The notes under the pieces: model-generated
Seen by the model: the letters and a program-made list of their open reading frames with translations, nothing else
What the model was told of the DNA's origin: nothing
Databases searched by the model: none
Translations under genes and position numbers: made by a program
In this document: piece by piece, positions 26,309-37,600 of the stretch
Layout: each line of letters opens with the position of its first letter
Position numbering within the stretch: the first letter of the stretch is position 1
Source: Brienomyrus brachyistius
Lineage: Eukaryota; Chordata; Actinopteri; Osteoglossiformes; Mormyridae
Direction: 5' to 3'
Assembly (NCBI RefSeq): GCF_023856365.1
Contig: NC_064550.1
Coordinates: forward strand, 19,779,629-19,843,628
DNA length: 64,000 bases

Positions 26309-26602
26309 CATCGTTTCCCAATCCAGTCCTCAGGGAGCCACAGTCGGTACATGTTTTTGCGCTCCCTGCCAGACAGTCCACATTTTTGCTCCCTCCCAGC
26401 TCCCTGCCAGACAGCCCAGATTTTTACTTCTTCCTAGTGCCCTGCCAGACAAGCCCACATTTCTGCTCCTTCCCAGTTCCCTGCCAGACAGTCCACATTT
26501 TTGCTCCCTACCAGAAGCTGGAACACTGCAAAAATTGGCTGGCAGGGAGCGCAAAAACATGGACCGACTGTGGCTCCACGAGGACTGGATTGGGAAACAC
26601 TA
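26309..26602. mobile_element. hAT-type MITE, longer copy with internal 38-bp tandem
   Basis: Arms of about 50-60 bp are near-perfect inverses: GTTTCCCAATCCAGTCCTC plus GCCACAGTCGGTACATG at the left, and the reverse at 26546-26599. The end matches CAGTGTTTC. of the 37483 copy, as does the inner GTCCACATTTTTGCTC. The middle repeats a 38-bp unit (CCCTGCCAGACAGTCCACAT...) about four times, once with the degenerate ACTTCTTCC spacer. Confidence 0.8.
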
Positions 26603-28461
26603 CACCATCAGATAATGCAGCCAAGATGTGTGAAAACGTGTTGCTGAATTTTTAAAACCTGCAGCGCTTTCAATGCCATTCTCCTCTCCCCCTTTCCCAC
26701 AACCCTGACCAGGAAAGGTGGCAGGAAGACGGTTCGATGGAGGGATCGTCTTCCCCATTCAGAACACATCCCAGAGGACATCAGGAAATTAGACTCCAAC
26801 TGTTGAGCTTGGTCTCCTTATTAAAGGGATGTGAGAATCATTATGACAGCATTACAACAAGCCCACGTTTTAGGTTTTTAATCTGGTGAGGCTCTGTTTT
26901 CTCATAATAGAAATGCTTGAGGTTGTAATTTTCTGAGATATCCCTGTTACCGATTCCAATGGTATTATGAGGAATTTAGCTGCCAGGACGTAAAACCAGC
27001 AATTTTGCAGTACGACACACGTTGAAGGAACAAAAACTTTCTCTTTTCCACATGTTGCCCCAGAAAATGGGAATCGCTTGGAAGATTAATCATTTCCAGA
27101 GGTCATTGGAAAAGCCATTAAATGCAAGTAAAACAATCAAATCGATAAGGATCAAAATAAAAAAAAAAAGTTAGCAAAAAAAAAAAGGGATAGTCAAGGC
27201 TGTTTTGATAGGTACACGTCAGCAGTCGCGGAGCTAATATTGCACATTAATCTACCCAGGCCCTCCTGACTGCGGGCAAAATTAGTCTGGTGGGGAATGA
27301 AGGCAGTTTCATCCCATTAACATGAGTGATCACACTTACAGGGGACATAATGACCATTTCCAAAGACAGGCCCAAAAAAATAGCTTTGACGTGGGTTTTA
27401 AGGTCTGTTTGCCACCGCGGCGATATTTATATCTTTGCAAAATGTACTCGGAGGGGTCCTTGAAAGTAAATATAGCAAATGATTGTCCACGTCGCCAAGT
27501 GGTTTTATATAACATCCCAGATGATGAATGCAGCGAACAGTTTAACCTTCTTCTCAAAGCAGAACTCCCACCTCCTCGTCCTATCCATCAATTGATCTGG
27601 CCGTCAATGAGTTTATGCACCTATGCTCTGCTCTTCTGTCCGGGGGCCCTTTCCAAACAGCAAACATGTTTTCCCAGTCAGCCATCCATAAGAAACCAGT
27701 TAGACTGAAGCCTTGAGTCTATTCATCGGCTGCAATGCCGCCTCAGCCACTCTCACACCTACTTCTAAATGAAAAACTACATTAAAACTGGTTTGGCAAT
27801 GAAATATCCTCCGTCCTTTACACTATGCCCGTCATCCAGTGTGAAAATACAAAAACAATTACAAGCAAATGAAAAGAACACAGGAGAGAACCAAAGCCCA
27901 CACAGAATCAGCATTAATTGCTGGAGACAAAGAATGATTATAGAACTGTAATAAAGGTGATGTTATACGACGTAAAGCCCCCAAATGAACAGCACATAAA
28001 ATGTGTTTACGAATTCCATGGCAACGCCTCCCCCCCCCAAAAAAAAAATAGTGCGGCATGCAACTCCTTGCCGCCTTCATTGAATCACCATCGATTTGAT
28101 GCTGGGAGAAAAGCAATAAGTAACACAATTGAAACAGCATATGGCACAGGGTTAGACATAAGAGGCACGTGTTATTATGGGAATATCGATCAGGCACGGA
28201 ATAAAAGTGGATTTTAATTAACAAAATAAAATTACTGCAGAAGAACGGCTAGCCGTGAGTGTTGTGGGTACACATTTTGCAGTAGAAGGAAAATATGCTA
28301 TTGGACAAGTGGGGTTTTTAAGGTTGGTTTCATGCTACTGATCATTGGGGGGGGGGGGTGTAAGTAAGAACATTATAGGAGATAAAAACCGAACTCAGCA
28401 ACTGCAAGCTACATTAGAACAGACTCTATGGAACACACTAGAGTTCTGGTATGTTTCAGCA
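26603..28461. other. Gene-free stretch, possible conserved non-coding sequence
   Basis: Complex sequence with very few repeats from about 27190 to 28230, containing TTAATTA and ATTAAT homeodomain-like cores. A G run at 28348-28359. Confidence 0.45.
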
Positions 28462-28945
28462 TTGTACCGTTAATGGCCAAATCTCAGTCCCACAGAGTAC
28501 CTCACACCATTAATAGCTAAATCCCAGTCATTCACCCCATTAGTCCCTCATACCATCCAAACCACTTGTCCTCTTCAGGATCAGAGGGACTCTTGATTCT
28601 ATCCCAAAACCTACCGGCACAAGGCAGGGAACTACTCAGGATGGAGTACTAGCCAATCACAGGACACACACACACTTCTATGGGCAATTTGGTGGCTCCA
28701 ACTAGCCTCAGCATGTTTTTGGACTGTGAGGGGGAAGGAGAACTTGAGTACCCAGAGGGAACCACACGACGACATGGGGAGAACATGAACACACATGGAA
28801 CCCTGGCAGAGACATGAACCCAAGTCCCAGAGGTGTGAGGCGACAGTGCTATCCACTGCACCACCGCCTGCCCAGCACCATTAATAGCTAAATCTCAGTC
28901 CTTCATAGCACCATGTTCCATTAACGGCTACATCTCAATTCCTCT
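28462..28945. repeat. About 42-bp tandem repeat interrupted by the SINE copy
   Basis: The motif CCATTAATAGCTAAATCTCA occurs, with changes, four times: near 28470, 28508, 28875 and 28918. Two units lie on each side of the reversed SINE, so the SINE landed inside a pre-existing array or the repeat was duplicated around it. Confidence 0.65.
28556..28872 (-). mobile_element. SINE-like copy (same family as 55026-55350), reversed
   Basis: Reading on the minus strand, it starts with GGTGGTGCAGTGGATAGCAC, has a B-box-like region, the body TTCATGTTCTCCCCATGTCG and CAGTCCAAAAACATGCTGAG, and ends near GGACAAGTGG. Full length but old. It sits inside a short tandem repeat that continues on both sides. 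Confidence 0.7.
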
Positions 28946-30675
28946 CTCCATTTTCAGAAATGTGTATAGGTTCACAACAACCGACATTCTCCCGAAAATG
29001 AAAGTTGAAAAATGCACAAAAATATTAAATGTACTATCTGAGGTTTCCTCAATATGCCAAAGTGTGTAACATGTCCTGCAGACGTTACCGTCATTGACTG
29101 CTCTCAGATACATTTACAGCACTGCATGCGAGTGACACTACTAGCGAGTTGCCAGAATGCATGCTTGAAATGCACTGACCTTTAAGATCATGGTGGATCT
29201 TCATTATGTGTGCATGCATGTCAGTGTAGAGCAGTAACGCACAACCGGTCATTATGGTCTTAATATGCTGGACTGTAGTGTCCTGGATAACTGAAAGAGC
29301 AGCCCTCAAACAACACCTTCAAAGGGCAGTTAGGGGTGACCTCACCCTGAGACGGAGTAACAGGTAGCAAGTTAGGTGGTCGCCAAGGTTCATGGTGAGC
29401 AAGCGAACGGTTCCCCCAGATAAGACGCCAGCGCTGAGGCGTCAGGTGTGAGCGACAGCATCTCCTCTGCTTTGTGTTGGAAATGCCCAAAACCCATCAC
29501 AAACCTCCTGGTCCCTCAACAGGTGGAGAGGGGCGAAGGGGCTGGGGATCAAGAATTTCCATGTAAATGAAGATACTCTGAGCACAGCCAGAGAGCCTGC
29601 ACGGACCCACTCGGAGCAAGGCCAACCAGAACTTCAGCAAGGCTGCTAGCGATAGGTTCTCTATCTACACGTAGTATACAGTTCCTGATTAAGAACCTTC
29701 AGCGCCATCTAACCCAAGTCAGAGCAGATAAAGTTTCCTCTCACATTAAAATCAGCTCCATCTTTGCATTTATACCACTGGAAAAGGACCTTTATGACAT
29801 ACCAGAAAACGAGGCCAATAAAAGGATGCTTGTGCGATTATCAATCCACCATATGAGACAAAAAAATTAGTCATTTCTGACATCTGTCTTTGCGTTAAAA
29901 AAAAAAAACACACACGACACATGGTAGGATTATGAATTGGCGGCTCAATATGCCATTATGTGAGGTGATTCAAACACGATCAAAGATTAATGAAAGCTAC
30001 CCGCCTGTATACCATGGTAAGTCAAACGTGCTGACAGAGCTTTCAACTTATTTAGCCGGATTTCACGCGTTTAGAAGGCGTGCGAAGTAACCTTGCCTTC
30101 GCCACTTGAACATGCCCCGTATTTAATTGGATAATTGACAGCCGATAAATAATCCTGCTTTGCAGTTATTTCACGAACTAAGACATGTGTAAAACAGGCC
30201 CGTGACAAAATTAGACGAATGACTTCTTTCGGGTTAATAAAGTCATATGTCTAAAGGCTACACGGAATAAGGGGCTGAATGAAAAACAATGTCGGTTCAC
30301 CCCCCATTCATTACGCTTCATCGTACGGGCTCTTGACAGCGAAATTGCAATGGATCTAGAGAGGGTTGCGATTTGATCGACTTCTCCTGAAACCTCATTA
30401 CAGAACAGCCAACCGTGCCTCCCTTCATTTTGCTATATTAAAAGCAGTTTCATGGTGGAAAAGGGGGCTCACTGTGTCAATATTACCGCAGTTACCGGTA
30501 TCTTATTCACAAAAAGGGAATCGCATAAGGAAAACTCGAGATAAAAAAACAACAAAATCTGATTATTATGAAGTGAATTATTCTATATTTGAGAGCAATG
30601 AATGGATAGGGTGTCTCGGCAACATCTACAAATCAATGGAAGTTAGCTGGGCAGATACCGGGACGAGTCTCTTAC
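28946..30675. other. Gene-free stretch upstream of candidate promoter
   Basis: 29290-29500 is GC-rich with no match. 29900-30450 is complex AT-rich sequence with homeodomain-like cores. If the minus-strand donor at 30675 is real, this is intron. Confidence 0.45.
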
Positions 30676-31480
30676 CTGCACATCAGTCTGCGCGTCCGGC
30701 TTCTTCGCCTCGCTGGTTTTTATTTCCTCCCGCTCGAGATATCACTTAATATGCTAGTATTTCTAAAAATGAGCTTTCTTAGTATCACTGGAAACTATAT
30801 GCAGATTTCTGAGCGAGTACCACCCGGCGCAGTCCACCGTTTTCTTCCCCGTTTTTTTGCGGAGCTTTCAGCGGCGCAGTTTTGACTTTTTAAGAAAGAT
30901 GGGCAAATGAACGGGCGATGGTGCTGTATCCGAATACTTCATAGAAAACAAGTATAGCTGGTTATTCAGCAACGGGGTAGGAAGGTAATGGAGGGGGGGG
31001 GGGGGGAAGAGAGAGAGTGACAGCAAAGTGCACCCGCTGAATGGCCGCAGCAAACAGTTGATGATATTTATACAATCCGTTTTTCTTAAATCCAACGGGA
31101 GATCCGGTCCCGAACCCTCGGCTCGGCTCTCTTCTCGTCTTCGGGGAAATTTGCAGCAGAAAAACACATCTAGTGGCTCCTCTCTCCTCACACAAGGGCT
31201 CCGCTTCAACTGGCTCCTGCCGTAGTTGAAAATGCTTAGCGCAGCAACAGGGAACAGATCGCGGCCGGAGCGGAATAAACGTCCACATCCAAAACGCAGC
31301 CTCGCTGGCCGCCCCCGGCCGGACTAAGTATCCAAAGTGCCTCTATGGTACACCATGATAAAACTGAATAAATCTAAATATTTGCTGGTCCAGCTTCCGA
31401 TCCACTAGCTGCCGCCTCTACTGAGCTGAATCCGCTTTAAAGTGATAAAAACACCGCACGCATCATTTCCGAAGACGGCA
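30676..31480 (-). promoter_or_regulatory. Candidate CpG-rich promoter and 5' non-coding exon
   Basis: A CpG-rich patch (best at about 31100-31320, with GGCCGCCCCCGGCCGG) on an otherwise AT-rich background. On the minus strand a consensus donor, TGTGCAG/GTAAGAGAC, closes a potential exon at 30676, and a second one, CTGCACAG/GTAATC, lies at 31687. No long coding frame accompanies them, as expected of a 5' UTR exon. ARHGEF12 is followed by GRIK4 in the same direction in mammals, so grik4 is the natural candidate. The transcription start is unknown and no coding homology confirms the gene. Confidence 0.35.
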
Positions 31481-31819
31481 AACCTCCTTCAACACAATAT
31501 TAACGTGTATATATACCCATGTATTAATCGCGTATTGGCATGTGTGCGGAGCCACGCGTCGCCTTCAGTTTCCCGATGACTAATTTGTATAGGATATATA
31601 GTTTATAATGACTTGCAAGTCTTGGGCTGTTAAGTAAAATAAAATACAAAATGACTTTGATGATTAGATTCCGATGAAGAGATTACCTGTGCAGTTCAAC
31701 ATCGCAACTGTAGGCTATCGACGAGTCCGTGGTCCGTGAATGTAGTCATAAATCGTCGTTTGATGAAAAGCTTCCCGGGGGGGAGATTAAAATCTCGAAA
31801 AACCGAATAATATTAATGA

Positions 31820-31842
31820 TATGCAAAACAAGGTTTTGCATA
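31820..31842. promoter_or_regulatory. Inverted pair of octamer-like motifs
   Basis: A perfect palindrome with 10-bp arms (TATGCAAAAC / GTTTTGCATA) around a 3-bp spacer. Each arm contains ATGCAAA, the core of POU-domain octamer sites. It lies next to a CpG-rich, promoter-like region. Protein binding is inference. Confidence 0.4.
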
Positions 31843-32735
31843 CGGAAGGGTGAATTGAATTTCAGAGGGTGGGCGATTTCACTCTTTTGCACCCAGTTAG
31901 TTTAAAGTTGTCTGTCAGGTGTCCTTCATCGGCGAAGACATTTTTAAAGGAAAACGGCTTAAGGTGTGAGATACAACATGTTTCTTTAAAACGGGGAATG
32001 GGTCTCAGAAATGTAAACTAATAGCCTGAAAGTGCTCGTATGGCAAAGAGTAGGTTAGGGACAAAGAGGTCGGTCATTGAACGTACGCTGTGCTATTAAT
32101 GGTGATGTGTGTGTGCGCGCGCGTGAGCCCCTCTAAGCGTGGGGTAGCATGTTAATTAGACGTCCTAGCTGTCGACTTTAATATTAATAAATACCAAATT
32201 GCAGATTGTGAATACACTCACATAAAGTGTAATGTTTGTTATGTTTCACCTATTTCATTTTGCGCAAGCGTAATTTTTCCATAATCTAAGTACGTTGACA
32301 GGGGCCGCAGTTTATCCGAGAATTGCTGCTTTGCTCTGCTCTTCGCGGACCACCTGCCGGCACCCCACGTGGAAGGAGCTCCATCCGCCCCCACTGGGAT
32401 CCCGGATCGAGGTGACTGGGTCGGGATTCACTGGCCGCCGGACTGCCGGATCCGTAAGACACGGGCTTCAGCGTGTGATTAGTGCAGTTCGTTCGTATCC
32501 TGCTTGTTGTCTCTTCCAACGATCCGCACTGATCTTTTTTTCACAGTCCTGCTTTGACAGGCTTGGGGTTTTGCTGTGTAATCAGAGGGGGTCGGATGGC
32601 GGAATGTGGGCGTAGGGAGAATCGACCTGGCCCTGGAAGAGAGAGACTAATTAATGGGCATAGAGAATGCACTTCTCGCCCAATTTCATGATAATTTTCG
32701 CAACTAGAATTGTCTCTAATATTGCATGTCTATAT

Positions 32736-33163
32736 ACAGCTTTGGAAAAAAAATTAAAAGACCACTCTATACTTTTTGAAATATCTACAATTTTAAATCC
32801 TGGTCTAAGCGTGGTTCTGCTGGCAGAAGGCTACACTGTGAGGCAGGCTGCTTCCAGGTTCAAAATTTCTAAGACAGCAGTTCACAAGAATAAGGTGAGG
32901 CAGGAGACACTGGGAACAACCAGAAACCAGCCAGAGTGCAGAAACAACTTTCCAATGCCAGAGATGACTGTTAACTTATCCGACAGTTTCTCATGAATCG
33001 GAGGATGACATCAAGTGATCTTCGATAGGAATGTGATACATTAAGTGTAGGTGTGAAGTGCACTGCTAGGACAGTTCATATCAGGCTCCCAGGAGCAGGA
33101 CAGAAGTCCTATAAAACAAGGAAGAAGCCATTCATTAAGACCGCAGTTTGCAGAAAAAAAAAA

Positions 33164-33235
<72 letters not shown>

Positions 33236-33303
33236 GATGCACACCCATAAATTGAAAAATGAGTGAATAAAAAAAAAACTGTCAGTTTTTTTCCATAGCT
33301 GCA
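32736..33303 (+). mobile_element. Short Tc1-like remnant with expanded TA tract
   Basis: Terminal inverted repeats: left TACAGCTTTGGAAAAAAAAT and right, reversed, TGCAGCTATGGAAAAAAACT. The plus strand encodes a single HTH fragment (LAEGYTVRQAASRFKISKTA at about 32820-32880) and then loses frame. At about 570 bp it lacks the catalytic domain. A long TA dinucleotide run (33168-33226) lies near the right end. Confidence 0.78.
33168..33226. repeat. (TA)n microsatellite
   Basis: An uninterrupted TA run of about 59 bp, preceded by an A run, inside a Tc1-like remnant. Confidence 0.95.
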
Positions 33304-33480
33304 TTTTCAGGCACTTGAAAAATAGTTATGACAAGTGGAGTTTTCAGAATAATAATAATTATTATTGTTATTGTAAATTTAAGTAAAAGAGGGTCGATGC
33401 AGCCTTGTATTCACGAAACACACGGAAGTCTGTTATTCACACATTGTACATTAAAATTTTAAAGATTTTTTTTCCTACTA

Positions 33481-34839
33481 TACTAAAGAAGTGGCCAAAA
33501 GTATTGAACCCTTACAATTTACACAGAAGAATCACAATTTACCACCAAATAAGTTGAAACTGACAAAAGGAATTGCCATCCACCATTATTTATTCCGTAA
33601 AGCAGACACTTTACTGCGTGCTTTTGATTTATGACTAAAACTATTGTTACAAACAGAATAAATGAAAATTGCAGGGACCAAATAGTCAGTAGCCCTAACT
33701 TAATATTTTGTAGCACTTTGTCTGAGGGAATAACGCCATCAGTCTTCCTCTATCCCCGAATGAGCCTTCAGCAATTACCAACCAGCAATTCAGCCCACTC
33801 CTTTTGAGCAAACAGCTCCAGTTTTCATGTTTGATGGGTTCCTTCCCTCAACTCTGAGTTTCGGCTCTTTTCATAAATATTCAGACTACGACTCATGGCA
33901 GGCTACTTCAGAATCGTCCCATTTTTTCTTTTCAGCCATTCTTGGGTGGGGGCCATTATCTTACTGCCGGACTCACGACCTGCGACTGAGACAGAGCCCT
34001 TCTAACACTGGGTAGTACGTTTCGCCTCAGACTACCTTGGCAATCTTCTGATTTCATTTTGCTCCGCACAGATTCAAGGTGCCCGGTGCCAGAGGTAGAG
34101 AAACAGCCTCATACCTACAATCAGCCTCCTCCATGTTTCACAGTAGGAAGGATGTTCTTGTCTTTGAGTGCATCGTTTTTGTCTTCTGTAAACATAGAAC
34201 TGTTGTGACAGAAGAACCGTGGCTTGTCAGCATGCATTTTGCCAGACTCCCGTTGGCCTTTTTGTGCCTGTCTTTCAGAAGTGGGATCGTCCTGGGTCTT
34301 CCATCACCGAGCCAACATTCACACAGACAGCGACAGATGGTGCAAATCGAAACTTTTGTTCCTTGATCTCGGAGGTCAGCCTGGATCCGTTTGAAAGTTT
34401 TTCTTAGTTCTTTCTCCACCATCCAAACTCAACTTCTGTTTAACCTGTGGTTAAATTTCCTCTTGGGCCTACAACCAGGCAGGCTGCCTACTGTCCTATG
34501 GACCTTAAGCTTCTTGACATTACCAGCCGCCGTGGTCGTGGGAACCTGACATTCTTTGGAGGTAATCTTGTAATCTTTATTTTAACTAGGCTTGACTGCT
34601 ACTTTCTTCCTTTCCTTCTGAGATACTAATTAAAGAGGCTGCATAAGATATCTTATTATTGACAATCTAATTATTTCTTTTATCTTCTATATTTTCCTTT
34701 TATTTCTTTTCATTTGTTTTATTTAGTCACAAGTCAAAAGCAAAGAGTCTGGTCTATGGAATAAAGGTGTCAGTTACTTTTGTCAGTTTCTAACTTTTTT
34801 TTAAGTGCAAGGGTACCAATATTTTTGGCCACATCTGTA
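33481..34839 (-). mobile_element. Tc1-like transposon fossil, minus-strand transposase
   Basis: Terminal repeats GTGGCCAAAAGTATTG (left) and, reversed, GTGGCCAAAAATATTG (right) bound about 1.36 kb. The minus strand from about 34420 encodes EKELRKTFKRIQADLRDQGT, then WLGDGRPRTIPLLKDRHKKA, typical of the Tc1 N-terminal and linker region. Stops and shifts throughout mean it is inactive. Confidence 0.8.
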
Positions 34840-37482
34840 TTTTTGTAGTATTGTTAATTTTGCAATATTCAGTATTTCACCTCTGAAATGGAGGCGTTAG
34901 CCTGTGAGTCAGTACGGTTATACAAAATGGACGGATGGATGAATGATTAGCCTTCGTCAAAGTTGGACATTCAGAAAAACTAGCTGTTTTTTTTTAAATT
35001 TTTTAATCAAAATAAATTCTTATTGAGGGAACTTTCCGGGGTCAAACTGCTGCACTGTGCATTTCTAATGAAACAGATTTACATTTCACAAGATTTAACA
35101 GATGCTCTTACTTTCAACTTGTTAAGGATGTGTGATCATTTATATTTAATGGGAATGCTCTTTGAATGTTTTAGCAGCAATACCTTGGACAGTTTGGAGC
35201 ACACCCGAGGAAAACAGTAATTATTTTAAAAGCTTGCATTCCCAGACACAGTGTATTAACTGTAGAGCACAGTTATACTCTTCACACAGTTAATGACTAC
35301 GTGAGGTACCGTTTAGGTCTTTTAAACGCCTGTATTAATGAGGCCAAAGGTGAGCATGGTGGTTAAAGACATTGCAGATTTAATCCACGCGGTCTTGACA
35401 TTTGTCTCTGCAGACTCAATTTGAACTACTGGATAACGGGGCGGCATGTCTGCCCTTTTGACCTTTTCAGTTTATGCAACCTTTCAACATTCTTTGTCAC
35501 CTCTGTGAATTAGCTTGGATCTCCTCTATCCATTATTTCTTTAAACGTTGCATTTACCTCCCTAGTCGCTCTCGTCTGATGCAAGTTGCATATCTTCCCA
35601 TTTTACACTTAACCTATTTAATACGGGCCGATAATTCTTCTTGGTTAAGCACCCAGTTAAAGGGTGTGACAGTACAGTCAATTCCCACGATTTAACCTTC
35701 TTGTCAAAGGTCCGTGAGCAATTTTCCATGCGCTTCGTGGAGCTGTGCATGATAGGAGATGACGGAGGACACTCTTGTTAGCATTCAGGGGGATGCGGTG
35801 TGTCTCAGCGAGCGGGAAGCACACCGAGGAGTTACACCATGTTAGCGTGGGTCTCTGGAGAAGGATCCGGAGTCTGTTACTCCTGTATTTCTAAATCCAG
35901 GGCTGACGGGGTGTTGCATCACAAAGGGTGAAATAGGGCAAGTGGGTGGTTTGGGGAGAGAAGTCAGATATATAGGGCGGGGGCTGTTTCAGGGGCGTAA
36001 CTGGAAATTCAGGGCCCCCAGCCCATGACAAAATGTCACCTGCCCCCCTCCCCCGCTCCACCTAGGGTTGCTACTTTCAACCTGAAAAAATAGTGATACC
36101 ATTTTCCCCCTTGAGTCCCTGGCGAAAAAATTTGCCAAATGGGGGGGGGGGAGTGCCCACAATATGTGTACAAAAATGTGAAACAAATCTCATCTTTTCA
36201 GCATTTCATTTTTGTGATACTGGACATATTATGTGGATCTTCCACCTGCCCAAATTTCTCTATATTTTTGTGTATTGAAGTACTGCCCCCCCCCTCAAAA
36301 AATAAAAAATTCCAGGGTATCCGTGCCCTTGCAGCTCCCCAGGGCTGTTGTAGGTTTATGCCCCAGGAACGCAGTACTGCGCTACTGTCGAGACATAGTG
36401 CTTCATTTGAATCATTTTATATTACCCCCCCAACAGCAGTCTTTTGTAAAATGGAAGTCCCCATGATGTAATAAAAATTATAAACTGCAATCCAAGCGAG
36501 GTACCACTGGAGGACAGTGTGAGGAAGTGCATGTTGTATAGTATCAGGGTAGCTAGTCTAAGTACCACAGAGAGCCAACATATTTCACTGGAAGTAGTTG
36601 TAGAAAAATCCAGGTAGGAGAAAAATGTCACATTTTTTTGTAATTTAATAGTCCTTTATAGTACTTCAAAGTCTGGCAAGTACCTTATGGGAAAAGCAAA
36701 AAGGCCAGTGAGATATTTGAGATGGAAAAAGACCCAGCAGTCTCTCCCACTGCCCGAGGTTATGTGCTACACCTATTAACCTGCAACAAACTGTACTGGT
36801 CACATGACTTTTGATCAGCAGCCTGATTGGACTTTGGCTCCGTTTTGGTACCGATCTGCTTAGGGAAGGGTCAATGGGAATAGATACCGATGCTCACAGC
36901 TACGCCTCCCGGGATAAGCAAATGCTATCATCCCGTATTCCGGCTGCATCAGCTAACAATATGGATTTCCCTCCTCTCCGGACAGAGGCTTGCTTAATAA
37001 TCTTGGCACTCGCCTGGCCTCGGGGCAGGGAGCGGAGTCACATTTCAGGGATGGGAGGGGGCGCAGGAGCACTTCTGCTATTATCATGCGGCAAATGACA
37101 CATGACATCAGCACAAATGACAATATTTGGACCAGTAAAGAAATACATCAGGAGAACGCCAGGAGAGAGGGGCCATTTTTAAAGCACATCAACACGCATC
37201 GATTACACCATTCGCCGGCACAGATATTACAGTTATGAAAAAGTAACGCATGTCAAAAGATGTTAAAATATTACATGAGAAAGTAAATGTAATTTTGTGT
37301 AATTTTCACAGTCAGAAATCTCTCAGGCGCCAGCTACATTCCAAGAGGAGACATTCAGCCCCATGGCAGCCTACATACAGTGGCCCTGTTTAGCAGCACT
37401 CTACCGGGCATTTGTGTGATGCCCCCTACTGGCCACAATAAGCCACTACAGTAAATATTAAATGGACATTCTGTATTTAGGA
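34840..37482. other. Gene-free stretch
   Basis: A G run at 36140-36149 and a C run near 36286. No gene or named repeat. Confidence 0.55.
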
Positions 37483-37600
37483 CAGTGTTTCTCAAACCAG
37501 ACAGTCCACGTTTTTGCTCTCTCCCAATTCCCCCGGAGTTGGGAGGGAGCAAAAATGTGGACCATCTGGGGATCCCTGAGGACTGGTTTGAGAAACACTG
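37483..37600. mobile_element. hAT-type MITE, 118 bp, copy 2
   Basis: Perfect 18-bp terminal inverted repeats: CAGTGTTTCTCAAACCAG at the left and its exact inverse at the right. Inner arms GTCCACGTTTTTGCTC and GAGCAAAAATGTGGAC are also inverted. Flanks ATTTAGGA and ATTTGACA match at six of eight positions, consistent with an aged 8-bp target duplication of the hAT superfamily. Confidence 0.85.
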
